Below, one piece after another: positions 34,106 to 43,671 of a stretch of 64,000 bases of DNA (positions within the stretch are counted from its first letter, which is position 1; each line of letters opens with the position of its first letter). This stretch comes from Streptomyces capitiformicae. GTDB lineage: Bacteria > Actinomycetota > Actinomycetes > Streptomycetales > Streptomycetaceae. The stretch covers positions 10,299,486 to 10,363,485 of the forward strand of contig NZ_CP022161.1 in the NCBI RefSeq assembly GCF_002214185.1. Reading direction: 5' to 3'. A program made the translations under genes and the position numbers. The notes beneath the pieces were generated by a model. That model ran no database searches, was not told the origin of the DNA, and saw only the letters and a list, made by a program, of their open reading frames with translations.

Positions 34106-37074
34106 TGACCTTCACTCTCACCCGTGCCGCCGGGCCGGACAGCGCGTCGCCACTGGAGCGCCTCGGCGAGGCCGTTGCCTGCGACGCAGGGAGTATCCCC
34201 TTGGCAGCCTCGAAGACACTGTGGCTGGTCACGGGGGGTTCGTTCGACTTGTTCGCCGTGCACACCACCGGCGGCCGTTGGCACCACGTCGGGACCCTCG
34301 AGGCAGGGACTGTCCTGTGTGCGCCCATCCAGGGGCCTCGGCACAAGCTCGTCGTCCGACCGCTGGAGGACGCCGCGCTGCGCCGAATCAGGATCAGCGA
34401 ACTCGTCGTGGCACAACGCGAGCAGTGGATCGCCCACCGGGACGCCGACGGCCTCTCCACGGAGGAGCGCGCTCTGGCGAAGGGCATCGACCTCGGACTG
34501 GCCCCCCTACTGGACTTCGCCGGGGAGGGCCTGCCGCCACGGGACTTTCTGTCGCTGCAGCCCGGCACCGAACTTGAACTGGGCGCCGGACAGAACGCCC
34601 GCCCGAGCGGCGGCATCCTGTGGGTCGACGTGCTCAAGGGCCGCATTCGCGCCGGCGGGCTGGCCGCGTTCCGCGACCGCGAAGCCGGGGACTCGGTCAC
34701 GCTGTCCGAGCAGGGATGGCTCTCCAGCGAGTCCTACGCACAGGTTCGGGTGAACGACACCGAAGGCATGCTCGCCCGCGGTGAGCTGTGGGAAGCGCTG
34801 ATCAAGGTCCAGATGCGGGCCCTGTACACCGTGGACCGCGCGGTCGAGCGCCGCGAGCAGGTGTCCGAAGACCGCAACACCATGAGCAGGCAGGCCGGGA
34901 ACACCGCTCGGGACAAGGCCGACCACGCGCTGCACGCGGTCATCCAGCCGAACTTGGACTCGCTGGCCACCTTGTCGCTGAATCAGGACGACCCGACGTT
35001 CGCCGCATGCAAGCTGGTGGCCGACGACCTCGGCCTCACCATCAGCGCGCCCGGAGGCCAGGAGGTCTCGGGCAAGGTGGGCCCGATCGAGCGGATCGCG
35101 GTCCGCTCGCGCATCCGCACCCGCACCATCGCGCTCAAGGGCACGTGGTGGCGCACCGACATCGGCCCTCTCGTCGGTCACCGAGGCGACGAGAAGGCGC
35201 CGATCGCCTTGCGCTGGCGATCGGGCCGATACCAGGCGGTGGATCCGGTTACCGGCGAGAGCACTCCGATCACCCAGCGCGTCGCGTCGGAGATCAGCGA
35301 GCTGGCGGTGATGTTTTACCCGTCGCTGCCGGAGCAGCCTGTGTCGACCTTGCGGCTGCTGCTGTTCGGGTTGCGGGGAAGCCTGCGTGACCTGCGGAGG
35401 ATGGCGGCCAGCATGCTTATCGCGGTCCTGCTCGGGCTGCTCATACCGATCGCGACCGGAGAGGTACTCGGCAGCCTCGTGCCGAACGGTGAGAGCGAGC
35501 TCATCGTCCAGCTCTGCCTCGGCCTGGTCGCCGCCAGCCTCGCCTCCGCCGCGTTCCTGCTGCTGGAGGACCTCGCGCTGCTGCGTGTGGAAGGCCGTTT
35601 CGAGTCCACCCTGCAAGCCGCGGTGTGGGATCGCCTGCTCCGGCTGCCCACGACATTCTTCGCGCGCCACTCCACCGGCGAGCTCGCCAGCGCGGCGCTG
35701 GGCATCAAGCAGATCAAGGCGGTGCTGGCAGGCAGCACCTCGGTCGTCCTGCACTCCACGGTGCTCGCTGTGGCGAACTTCGGGCTGCTGTTCGCCTACA
35801 GCGTGCGGCTGGCACTGCTGGCCGGCGTGTTCCTCGCGATCAGCACCGCTGTCTTCGTCTTCCTCGGCGTTCGCCAGATGCGCTGGCAGAGCAAGTCGCT
35901 CGAGGTCAACTACCGGCTGTCCAACAAGGTGTTCCAGACCCTGCGCGGCTTGGCCAAGCTGCGAGTGGCCGCGGCCCAGAACCACGCCTACGCGGACTGG
36001 GCGGCGGACTTCGTGCGGGGCAAGGACTACCAGAAGCGCATCGCGCACTACCAGAACCTGATCACCGCGTTCAACGCCGGATACGTGCCGCTGTGCACAC
36101 TCGTGCTCTACCTCATCGTGGCCGGCTCAGCCGTGGGGCAGCTGAGCGCGGCGCAGTTCCTGGCGTGCAGCACCGCATTTTCGATCATGCTGGCCTCGAT
36201 GATGCAGGTGACGAACTCGATCACGTCGATCGTCGCCGTTGTCCCGATGTTCCGCCGTCTCAAGCCGGTGCTCACCGAGCCGCTCGAGGTGTCCGAGGAC
36301 AGCGCGGTGCCCGGCGAGCTGTCGGGCAAGATCGAGGTCAACCACCTCTCGTTCGGTTACTCCGAGGACGCGCCGCCGGTGATGACCGATGTGTCCTTCA
36401 GCTTGGAGCCGGGCGAATTCGTTGCGATCGTCGGGCCGAGCGGCTGTGGCAAGTCCACGCTGCTGCGGTTGTTGCTCGGCTTCGAGAAGCCCACCAGCGG
36501 CACGATCCTCTACGACGGCCAGGACCTGTCGTCCTTGGACATCGCCGCGGTCCGCAGGCAGTGCGGCGTCGTGCTGCAGAGCGCGAAGACCCCCACGGGC
36601 ACGATCTTCCAAGCCATCGCGGGAGCACAGAACTTCTCCGTCGAGGAGGCGTGGGAGGCCGCCGAGATGGCCGGTCTGCGTGAGGACATAGAGGCCATGC
36701 CCATGGGGATGCACACGGTCCTCAGCGAGTCGGCGACACTGTCGGGTGGCCAGCGCCAGCGCCTGGTGATCGCGCAGGCCCTGATCCGGCGGCCGCGCAT
36801 CCTCTTCTTCGACGAGGCCACCAGCGCGCTGGACAACGAGACCCAGCGCGTGGTCACCGACAGCACCAAGAGGTTGCACGCCACCAGGATCGTGATTGCC
36901 CACCGGCTGAGCACGGTGCTCGACGCCGACAAGGTCATCGTGCTGTCGGAGGGCCGAGTCGCCGAGTGCGACAGCCCCGCGGAGCTCCTCGGTGACCCGA
37001 ACAGCATTTTCCACCACCTCGTCCGTCGCCAGATGCCTGAGGCCCAACCAGACGCGTTGCCCCACAAGGAGTAA
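34105..37074 (+). CDS. Second NHLM-type ABC exporter with N-terminal regulatory domain
   Basis: A 989-residue exporter half or full-length partner. The first 380 or so residues are soluble: a cupin/cyclic-nucleotide-like beta region at 20-150, then a region with conserved NHLM-partner features. Six helices follow (about 430-700; LLIPIATGEVLG), then an ATPase domain with Walker A GPSGCGKST, signature LSGGQRQRLVIAQAL and Walker B ILFFDEATSALD. It has no protease domain, so it likely pairs with the C39 exporter as a heterodimer. The start overlaps the previous stop (TGATG). Length suits the long NHLM transporter family. Confidence 0.92.
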   Translation: MTFTLTRAAGPDSASPLERLGEAVACDAGSIPLAASKTLWLVTGGSFDLFAVHTTGGRWHHVGTLEAGTVLCAPIQGPRHKLVVRPLEDAALRRIRISELVVAQREQWIAHRDADGLSTEERALAKGIDLGLAPLLDFAGEGLPPRDFLSLQPGTELELGAGQNARPSGGILWVDVLKGRIRAGGLAAFRDREAGDSVTLSEQGWLSSESYAQVRVNDTEGMLARGELWEALIKVQMRALYTVDRAVERREQVSEDRNTMSRQAGNTARDKADHALHAVIQPNLDSLATLSLNQDDPTFAACKLVADDLGLTISAPGGQEVSGKVGPIERIAVRSRIRTRTIALKGTWWRTDIGPLVGHRGDEKAPIALRWRSGRYQAVDPVTGESTPITQRVASEISELAVMFYPSLPEQPVSTLRLLLFGLRGSLRDLRRMAASMLIAVLLGLLIPIATGEVLGSLVPNGESELIVQLCLGLVAASLASAAFLLLEDLALLRVEGRFESTLQAAVWDRLLRLPTTFFARHSTGELASAALGIKQIKAVLAGSTSVVLHSTVLAVANFGLLFAYSVRLALLAGVFLAISTAVFVFLGVRQMRWQSKSLEVNYRLSNKVFQTLRGLAKLRVAAAQNHAYADWAADFVRGKDYQKRIAHYQNLITAFNAGYVPLCTLVLYLIVAGSAVGQLSAAQFLACSTAFSIMLASMMQVTNSITSIVAVVPMFRRLKPVLTEPLEVSEDSAVPGELSGKIEVNHLSFGYSEDAPPVMTDVSFSLEPGEFVAIVGPSGCGKSTLLRLLLGFEKPTSGTILYDGQDLSSLDIAAVRRQCGVVLQSAKTPTGTIFQAIAGAQNFSVEEAWEAAEMAGLREDIEAMPMGMHTVLSESATLSGGQRQRLVIAQALIRRPRILFFDEATSALDNETQRVVTDSTKRLHATRIVIAHRLSTVLDADKVIVLSEGRVAECDSPAELLGDPNSIFHHLVRRQMPEAQPDALPHKE

Positions 37075-37076
37075 CC

Positions 37077-37845
37077 ATGAGGAACAAGTGCTTGGTCGCC
37101 GGTCTCGTGCTGGTGTGTGTCCTTCCGCTCGCCGGGTGCGGTTCTGCCACGCCCTCTGCCGACGCCGCGCCCGCGTCGCCACCCATCGTGTCCACCACCG
37201 AGGCGGACAGGGTGCTCACCGCCTACGACGTCGGCAACAACAAGGTCAACTCGACAGCCGACGCAGCGGGTCTGGCGAAGATCGAGAGCACTCCCCTGCG
37301 CGTGGCCAGTGAAGCCGAACTCGAGGCCAATAAGGTGCTCGATCAGTCCATACCGTTGATCAAAAGCACCGACCAACGCTTCATGATCCCGTCAAGAAGC
37401 GCCGACCTGCCCTGGTTTGTGTCCATCAGTACCCGCCTGCACGGCGGGGTGGTGGCGACGAACCAGACCTACACCGTATTCAAGCGGCAGGATAAGGGCG
37501 CCCCTTGGCTGGCGGCGTACTCACTCACCCCGCCGGCGGATGTGCAGGTGCCTGCCGTCACGCTCAACGGCGCATCAGCGGCCACGGCGGTGAACGATTT
37601 CGGCGACCTTGCCCTGCAGCCCGACGAGCTCGCCCAGCGGATCTTCGCCCACTACAAGCAGGACGTCGCGGGCAGGGACATCTTCGGCACGAGCGCCGTG
37701 CTGGACGACCAGCTCGGCAACGGCTTCAAGGCCGCGTTGCGGGTGTTGCGCGGCAAGGGAACCCAGTTGGTCCGCACGGTGAAGCCGGGTCCGCCGCAGG
37801 CGTTCGCGCTGCGCACGGCCGACGGCGGCGCGCTGGTTCGTGCCG
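37077..37845 (+). pseudogene. Lipoprotein at the end of the RiPP operon, C-terminus lost
   Basis: About 256 residues are native. A lipobox LPLAGC gives a lipid-anchored Cys near residue 20. VLTAYDVGNNKVNSTAD and FMIPSRSADLPWFVSISTR resemble actinobacterial extracytoplasmic lipoproteins of the DUF8094 kind (recalled, not searched). ATG follows the exporter stop by two bases with AAGGAG inside that gene, so it belongs to the operon. A role in immunity or in export at the cell surface is conceivable. At about 37845, within TADGGALV, the sequence turns into the antisense of a ricin-B module. The frame then runs on by chance through the opposite-strand galactosidase. Confidence 0.7.
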
Positions 37846-39179
37846 CCGTTGCAGTCCCAGATCTGCGTCTGGGTGCCGTTGGTCTGCGAAAAGCCGGGCA
37901 CGTCAAGGCACTTGCCCGAACCGATGGCGTGGACCGGACCTGTGGTGGCGCCGGTGCCACCCGCGACCCGGTACATCACCGTGCCGTGCGCCGGCACGCT
38001 GGCGCTGATGGTGCCGGTGGTGGTGGACGTCGCGCCGGTCCACAGGTTGGTGAGCGTGTAGTCGGAGGCGCCGGTCTTGCCGACGGCCGAGGCGCTGGTG
38101 GTGATGGTCGCGGTGGAGTTGGTCTCGTTGAACAGCACGACCGACACGTCGCCGTTGGCGAGCGGCTTGGCCAGCACGTCCAGGCCGCCAGAGGAGGAGA
38201 CCATGGTGCCCTGCTTGCCCAGGGGGTCCTGGTTGACGGCGATGACCGCCTTGTTGGTCAGGATCGACAGGGTCTCCTGGCTCGCACCGATGATCTTGCT
38301 GCCGGAGATCAGGGGGGCGGCCATCTGGGCCCACAGGCTGAACTGGCTCCGGTACTCGGTCGCGGTCATGCCGCCGTTGCCGGTCTCCAGCATGTCGGGG
38401 TCGTTCCAGCCCCCGGGCCCGGCGTACGCGGCCAGGTTCACGTTGCTGCGGTAGTTCGCCAGGAAGCTGGCGTAGGTGTCGGCGATGTCACCGCTGGTGC
38501 GCCACATGTTGCCGATGTTCGGACCCCAGGTCCACACGTTGTCCTGGCCCCAGTTGCACAGGCTGAACAGGATCGGGCGCCCGGTGGCCTTGAGCGCGTC
38601 GCTCATCGCGGTGTACCGGGTCTGGTTGCTGATCCCGTTGTTGTTGCAGTTGTCGTACTTGAGCAGGTCGATACCCCAGGAGGCGAACAGTTTCGCGTCC
38701 TGCGTCTCGAAACCGAGGCTGCCGGGCATGCCGGCGCAGGTCTTGGTGCCGCCGTCCGCGTAGATGCCGAGCTTCATGCCAAGGGAGTGCACGTAGTCGG
38801 CGACGGCCTTGATGCCGTTGGGGAACCTCACCGGGTCGGGCACCAGGTTGCCGTTGGCGTCCCGGTTCGGCGCCATCCACGCGTCGTCGATGTTGACGTA
38901 CTCGTAACCGGCCGCCAGCATGCCGTTGTTGCGCATCTCCAGCGCGGTCTGCTTGATCAGCTCTTCGGTGGGGTTGTTGCCGTAGGCGTTGTAGTTGTTC
39001 CAGCCCATCGGCGGGGTCTTGGCCAGACCGTTGTCCAGCGCCGCGGCCGGCGTCGCGACGGCCGTCACGGCCACCGGCGCGACGGGCAGGGCCAGAGCAC
39101 AGGCCACGAGCACGGCGCGCAGCCTGCCGCGTCTGTACCGGTCCGCGCGTCGCAGGAACGAGGGTGGGGTCAGTCGCAT
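37575..39179 (-). CDS. Secreted GH27 alpha-galactosidase with truncated ricin-B tail
   Basis: This enzyme releases terminal alpha-galactose from galactomannan or raffinose-type sugars outside the cell. ATG 39179 follows GGAAGG; a leader of about 45 residues ends PAAA-LDNG. The GH27 barrel has LAKTPPMGWNNYNAYG, YEYVNIDDAWM, LLKYDNCNNNG (nucleophile Asp) and SLCNWGQDNVWTW. GGWNDPDMLETG contains the expected acid/base Asp. A beta-sandwich domain follows, then ricin-B sequence SGKCLDVPGFSQTNG, QTQIWDC. At about 37845 this ends inside the first QxW repeat, and the last 90 codons are the antisense of the lipoprotein. The catalytic part is complete. Confidence 0.85.
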   Translation of the reverse strand: MRLTPPSFLRRADRYRRGRLRAVLVACALALPVAPVAVTAVATPAAALDNGLAKTPPMGWNNYNAYGNNPTEELIKQTALEMRNNGMLAAGYEYVNIDDAWMAPNRDANGNLVPDPVRFPNGIKAVADYVHSLGMKLGIYADGGTKTCAGMPGSLGFETQDAKLFASWGIDLLKYDNCNNNGISNQTRYTAMSDALKATGRPILFSLCNWGQDNVWTWGPNIGNMWRTSGDIADTYASFLANYRSNVNLAAYAGPGGWNDPDMLETGNGGMTATEYRSQFSLWAQMAAPLISGSKIIGASQETLSILTNKAVIAVNQDPLGKQGTMVSSSGGLDVLAKPLANGDVSVVLFNETNSTATITTSASAVGKTGASDYTLTNLWTGATSTTTGTISASVPAHGTVMYRVAGGTGATTGPVHAIGSGKCLDVPGFSQTNGTQTQIWDCNGGTNQRAAVGRAQRERLRRTRLHRADQLGSLAAQHPQRGLEAVAELVVQHGARAEDVPARDVLLVVGEDPLGELVGLQGKVAEIVHRRGR

Positions 39180-39189
39180 CGCAACCTTC

Positions 39190-39862
39190 CAGGGGGTGTG
39201 AGTGTCAGCCGAGTTGTCATTGCCGGTTGCTGCCGCCGTTGCAGGATCCCCAGTCGAGCAGGGCACCGCTGGCGGTGGAGGTTCCGGCCACCTCCAGGGG
39301 CAGGCCTGATTGCAGGCCGGTGATGGTGCCGTGGGAGTTGAAGCTCCACTGTTGGTCGGCACCGCCCGTGCACGTCCAGGTCTGAACCCTGTGCCCGGGG
39401 CCGTCTGGTCGTCGTACGCGCCCAGGCCCAGCTGACTGGCACCGGAGTACACCGTCAGCTGAGCCGAGGACGTCCGCATGAAGATCTGATGGGCACCGCC
39501 ATGGCAGTCCCGGATCTCCGACTGCTTGCCCGGCGTGGTCGAAGCAGTCGGCACATCCAGGCACCTGCCGGACGCGGTGGGGGTTCTGGAGCAGTCGTTG
39601 ATCAGTACGTTGTCACTGGCGCGGTTCCAGGTGTTCCAGGTCCAGGCGAGGTACCCGGACTTCTGACCGTCCAGCCGGCTCATCAGCGGGTTGATGCAGC
39701 TGTCACCGCAGTCGCCCTGCCCGATCTAGCCGGTGACCAGCGGGCTGCTGGCGATGACCGGGGCGATCTGGCTGTTCCAACAGGAGGCGGTGTCACACGT
39801 GTTGAAGCTGCAGGAGTGCCAGGTCGCGGTGAGGTTGCCCTTGAGGTCGCCGGGCTCGTACT
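39190..39862 (-). pseudogene. GH5 cellulase C-terminus with ricin-B domain, decayed
   Basis: The minus strand reads, from about 39862 down, YEPGDLKGNLTATWHSCSF, then SPLVTG-stop-IGQGDCGDS and YLAWTWNTWNRASD, the end of a GH5-type cellulase domain. The Glu expected in the GEIGQGDCG strand is a TAG codon at about 39726, a nonsense change at a likely catalytic position. A ricin-B module follows (SGRCLDVPTASTTPG) and shifts frame near 39400, continuing as QTWTCTGGADQQW and LDWGSCNGGSN. The N-terminal catalytic part is gone. It lies just upstream of, and on the same strand as, the alpha-galactosidase. Confidence 0.7.
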
Positions 39863-41009
39863 AATTTCGCGGCGAGGAACCGGGGAGACAGCGACGCAAC
39901 CGCCGTCACGGCGATCGACCGTCTCACCGATGGATGGGCGGTCGGCCCACACGTACGCACATCGGTGTGCATGACCATTGCTTTCCCGCGGCTCATCGCG
40001 TCAGAGATGACAGCGCCCTCCGGGCCCGACAGTGCGGCTGAGCCCGGCCGTCTCGAAAGGTGACCGCTCGGTCTCTTCACGTTTCCTCCGTCACGGTGCT
40101 CTGCGTGGCCGGCCGTGGGTGGGGACGGCGGGCGGCCACGACATGGTGGGTGACCGGCACACCGAGGGGCGGGAGCGCCCCCAAAAGGTCTGCTCGGCCG
40201 GATCGACTCAGAGTCGGGTGAAGACGTGATCACGCGGTCAGAGGGGCGGCCGGTGCCATCCGGATTACTCGAAGGGCTTGATGGCGGGCCGAGCGTATGG
40301 ATGAGGGGTTGCGAGGGTCAAGACTTTTGTCGGATCTGATGTTTGACCATGTTGGATTGCGCGCCATTGGGGGCTCGTGCCGAGGTACTGGTTCGTGGGG
40401 GTGGCCACGGGTTGTGCGGCGATGGTCTCGGGCTGTGCGGCGACGTCGCCGGGGTCGCGACGGCTTCGGGAGGGTGCGTGCCCGGTCGGGGTGGTGACGG
40501 CGGGCCTCGACCTGGTTTGCGGGCCGTGTGCTGATCCAGCACGACGGGGAGCCGACCCTGGACGGGGCGCGATCGGCGGGTCGAGCCCCAGCAACCAGAC
40601 ATCGGATGCCAGCGGGCCAGTGCCGGAGAGAGAGGGCGGCGAACAGCCCATAGGAGCAGCGACAACGGGACGAAGTGGCACAGAAGTCGCCTCTGCGGCA
40701 CCGCTCTCAAATTTCTGGCATTCATGGGATGTCCCAGATGTGGATCAGCGTGGTATCTCTACGGATGCTCTGGTGAACCGGTCCGGGCCGACCGCTCAGC
40801 ACAGGACGGCCGGAGCGGACGGGACGCCGGGCGGATGCGGCGTTGTCAGCGCTCACAGCGCAAGAGACTTCCCACCCACGCCGTTCCTGCCAGTACGTCT
40901 GGCGGTCGCCGACGCCCACGCCGATGGGGCGGCACGACTGCCGAGTTGCTGACACGAACGGCGTTCACCCCCGCTGATTCAGCACTCACTCGCAGAAGAG
41001 GACGCCTGC
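39863..41009. other. Intergenic region with no recognised gene
   Basis: More than 1.1 kb. Frames exist on both strands (for example 40377-40952 plus and 40265-40681 minus), but they overlap, are compositionally biased and match nothing I know. It ends with the GAAGAGGAC ribosome site of the SGNH esterase. It may hold decayed genes. Confidence 0.4.
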
Positions 41010-42116
41010 ATGAGAAAGAGTTGGATACTGCCCCTGGTCACGCTGGTCGCTGCCGCGCTCGGAGTGACGGCGGCAGGCGTGGCCCCCGCCTCCGCCGCCT
41101 CCAACACCCCCTTGCGGGTCATGCCGTTGGGTGACTCGATCACCTGGGGTGTGGGAAGCAGTACGGGCAACGGCTACCGGAAGCCGTTGTGGGACAAGCT
41201 TGCGGCGGACGGCCATCCGCTGGACTTCGTGGGCACGGTGCGGGGCGGTTCGATGTCCGACCCCGACAACGAAGGCCACCCCGGATACCACATCAACGAG
41301 ATCGCCGCACTCGCCGACGCCTCGCTGACCCGTTACCAGCCCAACGTCGTGACGCTGCACATCGGCACCAACGACCTCATAGGCGCCTCCGGGCCCAACG
41401 CCGCCATCGCCGAGCTGAAGTCACTGGTCAACCAGATCACCGCCGACGTCCCCGACGCAACCGTCCTCGTCGCCTCCCTGGTCGTGTCCACCAACAGCTC
41501 GGAGGAGCAGTGGCGGGGCACGTACAACCAGGCCATCCCCCAGATCGTCAGCGACGCACAGGCCGCGGGCAAGCACGTCGCCTACGTCGACATGAGCAGC
41601 CTGACCCCGGCCGACCTGGACGACCCCCTGCATCCCAACGACGCGGGTTACCAGAAAATGGCCGACGCCTTCCACCGCGGCATCCAGACCGCGGACAGCG
41701 CCGGGTGGCTGAAGGACCCCGCCCCCGCCCCCGCCCCCGTGCAGTCCGGCATCGCCGGCAAGTGCATGGACGTCAACGGCGCCGGCACCGCCGACGGGAC
41801 CGCCGTCCAGATCTGGAGCTGCAACGGCGCTGCCAACCAGCTCTGGTCGCTCTACACCAACGGCACCCTGCGCTCCATGGGCAAGTGCCTCGACGCCGCC
41901 GGCTTTGGCACCGCCAACGGCACCAAGGTGCAGCTCTGGACCTGCCACGGCGGCACCAACCAGGTCTGGCAGCCCTACAACGGCGGCTACCGCAACCCCG
42001 CCTCCGGCCGCTGCCTCGACGACCCGGGCTCCTCCACGACCGACGGCACGCAGCTCGTGCTGTGGGACTGCCACGGCGGCTCCAACCAGAAGTGGACCAC
42101 TCTGACCGCCGGCTGA
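41010..42116 (+). CDS. Secreted SGNH/GDSL esterase with complete ricin-B domain
   Basis: A 368-residue extracellular esterase. The leader spans 1-30. The SGNH fold has MPLGDSITWG (block I, Ser), VRGGSMSD (Gly block), LHIGTNDL (Asn) and DDPLHPNDAGYQKM (Asp and His), like carbohydrate acetyl esterases of families CE2/CE3. After a PAPAPAPV linker, three QxW repeats (about 247-368: AVQIWSC, KVQLWTC, QLVLWDC) form an intact ricin-B trefoil, unlike the broken ones nearby. GAAGAGGAC precedes ATG 41010. It is probably involved in deacetylating plant polysaccharide together with the other CAZymes. Confidence 0.9.
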   Translation: MRKSWILPLVTLVAAALGVTAAGVAPASAASNTPLRVMPLGDSITWGVGSSTGNGYRKPLWDKLAADGHPLDFVGTVRGGSMSDPDNEGHPGYHINEIAALADASLTRYQPNVVTLHIGTNDLIGASGPNAAIAELKSLVNQITADVPDATVLVASLVVSTNSSEEQWRGTYNQAIPQIVSDAQAAGKHVAYVDMSSLTPADLDDPLHPNDAGYQKMADAFHRGIQTADSAGWLKDPAPAPAPVQSGIAGKCMDVNGAGTADGTAVQIWSCNGAANQLWSLYTNGTLRSMGKCLDAAGFGTANGTKVQLWTCHGGTNQVWQPYNGGYRNPASGRCLDDPGSSTTDGTQLVLWDCHGGSNQKWTTLTAG

Positions 42117-42388
42117 CCCCCGCTCCCAGGACCCGAGCCCCTTTCCAGGCGCCGGTCCTGGGAGAACATCGGTGGCGGGCACCGCCGGGTGCGGCGCCCG
42201 CCATGACCGGCGTCAGTGGCCCGGTCGCCTGACGGCGACGCCCTGAGACGACCGCACGGGCGGCGGCAGCGACCGGCTGATCGACGCGTTGTGCGAGTGG
42301 GGCGACCACGGTTGACAGCGGTGCGATCCGACCCGCACGACCGCCCGAGCGAAAGCCATCTGCGCACGTCAGAGCCATACGGCCCGCC

Positions 42389-42457
42389 CAAGCACCGTCG
42401 CTTCCCAAGCTGAGAGCGCGAGTTCGATTCTCGTCACCCGCTCCATGATGAAACCCC
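42389..42457 (+). repeat. tRNA-Gly 3'-half, copy 1 of a 69-bp direct repeat (att-like)
   Basis: The sequence runs from an anticodon-loop part (CTTCCCAAGC, anticodon CCC) through the T arm (GAGTTCGATTCTC) to the acceptor end ACCCGCTCCA. It is the 3' half of a tRNA-Gly; the 5' half is missing. It matches 48407-48475 at 68 of 69 bases and is followed by its own terminator. Such 3' halves are the usual integration sites left by actinobacterial integrative elements. Confidence 0.85.
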
Positions 42458-42477
42458 AGGTCAGCGACCTGGGGTTT
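42451..42477 (+). terminator. tRNA-type terminator after copy 1
   Basis: AAACCCCAGGTC, loop AGC, and a perfect complementary arm, then GTTTGTTGT. Confidence 0.8.
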
Positions 42478-42774
42478 GTTTGTTGTCTAGTCCAAAACTC
42501 ACCCCTCAAGCCCCTCAAACCGCTCAAACGGCGAGACGTATTTCGTGCGACCTGCGCCACTGCTGCATGCCGTGGCTGCGAAGTCGCTTACGCAAAGCAG
42601 CAGTTCCCGGATGAGGCGTGCGCGGTCCCTTCGCCGACGGCTCCCCCAACGCCGCCTCGTCGTCAGGCTGCGGCGTAGGGAGGCGCACAGCCGTAGCGGG
42701 TGTCACGTGCTGGGGCCCACGCCGAGGTCGGTGAGCAAGCCCGGATCCGGTCCTCGATCCCGCCGGACGACATG
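42478..42774. other. No gene seen after the first tRNA-Gly fragment
   Basis: About 300 bases containing only overlapping, compositionally odd frames. The start (CCCCTCAAGCCCCTCAAACC) is a short imperfect repeat. Confidence 0.4.
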
Positions 42775-43005
42775 TCAGCGGACCACAGACAGCTGCGGCC
42801 GATTGTGTCCACCTCCGTGCCGTTGCCTCTCTCCCTCCTGCGCGGTGACAACAAGCCCTATGATCAGGTCGTCGAGATCGGCAGGCCGCAGGTGAATCTC
42901 GCGCGCCGCATCGGCAGGCCGCGTTCCCTCGCTGCGCAGGGCAGTGAACACCTTGCCCAGCACCTGGGAGGTCTCGCGGGCGACTCCGCCGGCCTGGCCG
43001 CACAC
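42775..43005 (-). pseudogene. C-terminal fragment of an XRE/ImmA-type regulator
   Basis: A 76-residue frame whose segment TSQVLGKVFTALRSEGTRPADAAREIHL and LDDLIIGLVVTAQEG resembles the C-terminus of Streptomyces XRE-ImmA/IrrE regulatory proteases, where a helix pair with ARExHLxPxDLxDLxxGLxxT is conserved. (The two pieces are adjacent with one short linker.) The N-terminal HTH and the HExxH protease domain are absent, and the sequence upstream is unrelated. Probably a remnant of a mobile element's regulator, fitting its position just inside the tRNA-Gly repeat. Confidence 0.4.
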
Positions 43006-43203
43006 GGGGGACTCGCTTCACTGTTCTCGCCGGCGGCTTTCCGCTCCTTGCCCGGCCGCTCATGCCGCCTCAGCCGAGGGGCTCGCGACCCGGCATCAAA
43101 GACGCGTAAAGTTGCCGGAACACGGCAATGAAGCGGGGCGACTCTGCGTGTGAGTATTCCGTCAAGCCGGAGGTCAGCGACGGGCGAGAGGGGGACGGCC
43201 GCC

Positions 43204-43671
43204 ATGCGTATCCGCATCGACGCCGTCGACCTGCCCGGGCTCACCCGCCCCGCCTCCGTCGACGGCAAAGTGCCCGCCTACGGGAACATCCACATCGCCG
43301 TGCAACGCCGCGACCGTCCGGCCGAACTCCTGGAGCCACAGCCCGGCGACGCACCGTCGGCGACATGGACCCTGGAGTGCACCACCAGTTCCTCGCCGAC
43401 CGGCACCGAGGTCAAAGGGCCCTATGTGCAGGACCGTCTGGGCCGACGGTTCATCTACCTGTCGTGGGGCACGGTCGACGAGTCGGGCACCTTCACGATG
43501 TTCCGCCGCGCCAAGCTCATGCTCGACGTCATCCCCGCCGACCTACTCGCCACCGCCGCACGCGACGGGCTGCTGGTCGGACGACTCGGCTTGACCGACG
43601 CGCAGGGCGGGCCCCTGTGCGGACGCGTCGAGCCCCCGCACATCACCTGGACCGCCGCACGCGCCGACTGA
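43204..43671 (+). CDS. DUF5990 family protein
   Basis: A 155-residue soluble protein of unknown function. MRIRIDAVDLPGLT, GNIHIAVQRRDRPAELLEPQ, GPYVQDRLGRRFIYLSWG and MFRRAKLMLDVIP match the DUF5990 pattern seen across Streptomyces. ATG 43204 gives the conserved start; an upstream in-frame extension is unlikely. No catalytic motif is obvious. It is the first intact gene after the tRNA-Gly copy. Confidence 0.8.
   Translation: MRIRIDAVDLPGLTRPASVDGKVPAYGNIHIAVQRRDRPAELLEPQPGDAPSATWTLECTTSSSPTGTEVKGPYVQDRLGRRFIYLSWGTVDESGTFTMFRRAKLMLDVIPADLLATAARDGLLVGRLGLTDAQGGPLCGRVEPPHITWTAARAD

Noticed and set aside
37845..39323. Plus-strand extension of the lipoprotein frame
   Set aside because: It is the antisense of the alpha-galactosidase and stays open only because of high G/C; no native sequence after TADGGALV.
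40265..40952. Overlapping frames of 138 and 191 codons
   Set aside because: Opposite strands, biased composition, no ribosome site, no recognisable motif.
42389..42457. A functional tRNA-Gly gene
   Set aside because: The acceptor 5' strand, D arm and 5' anticodon stem are missing; the same is true of 48407-48475.
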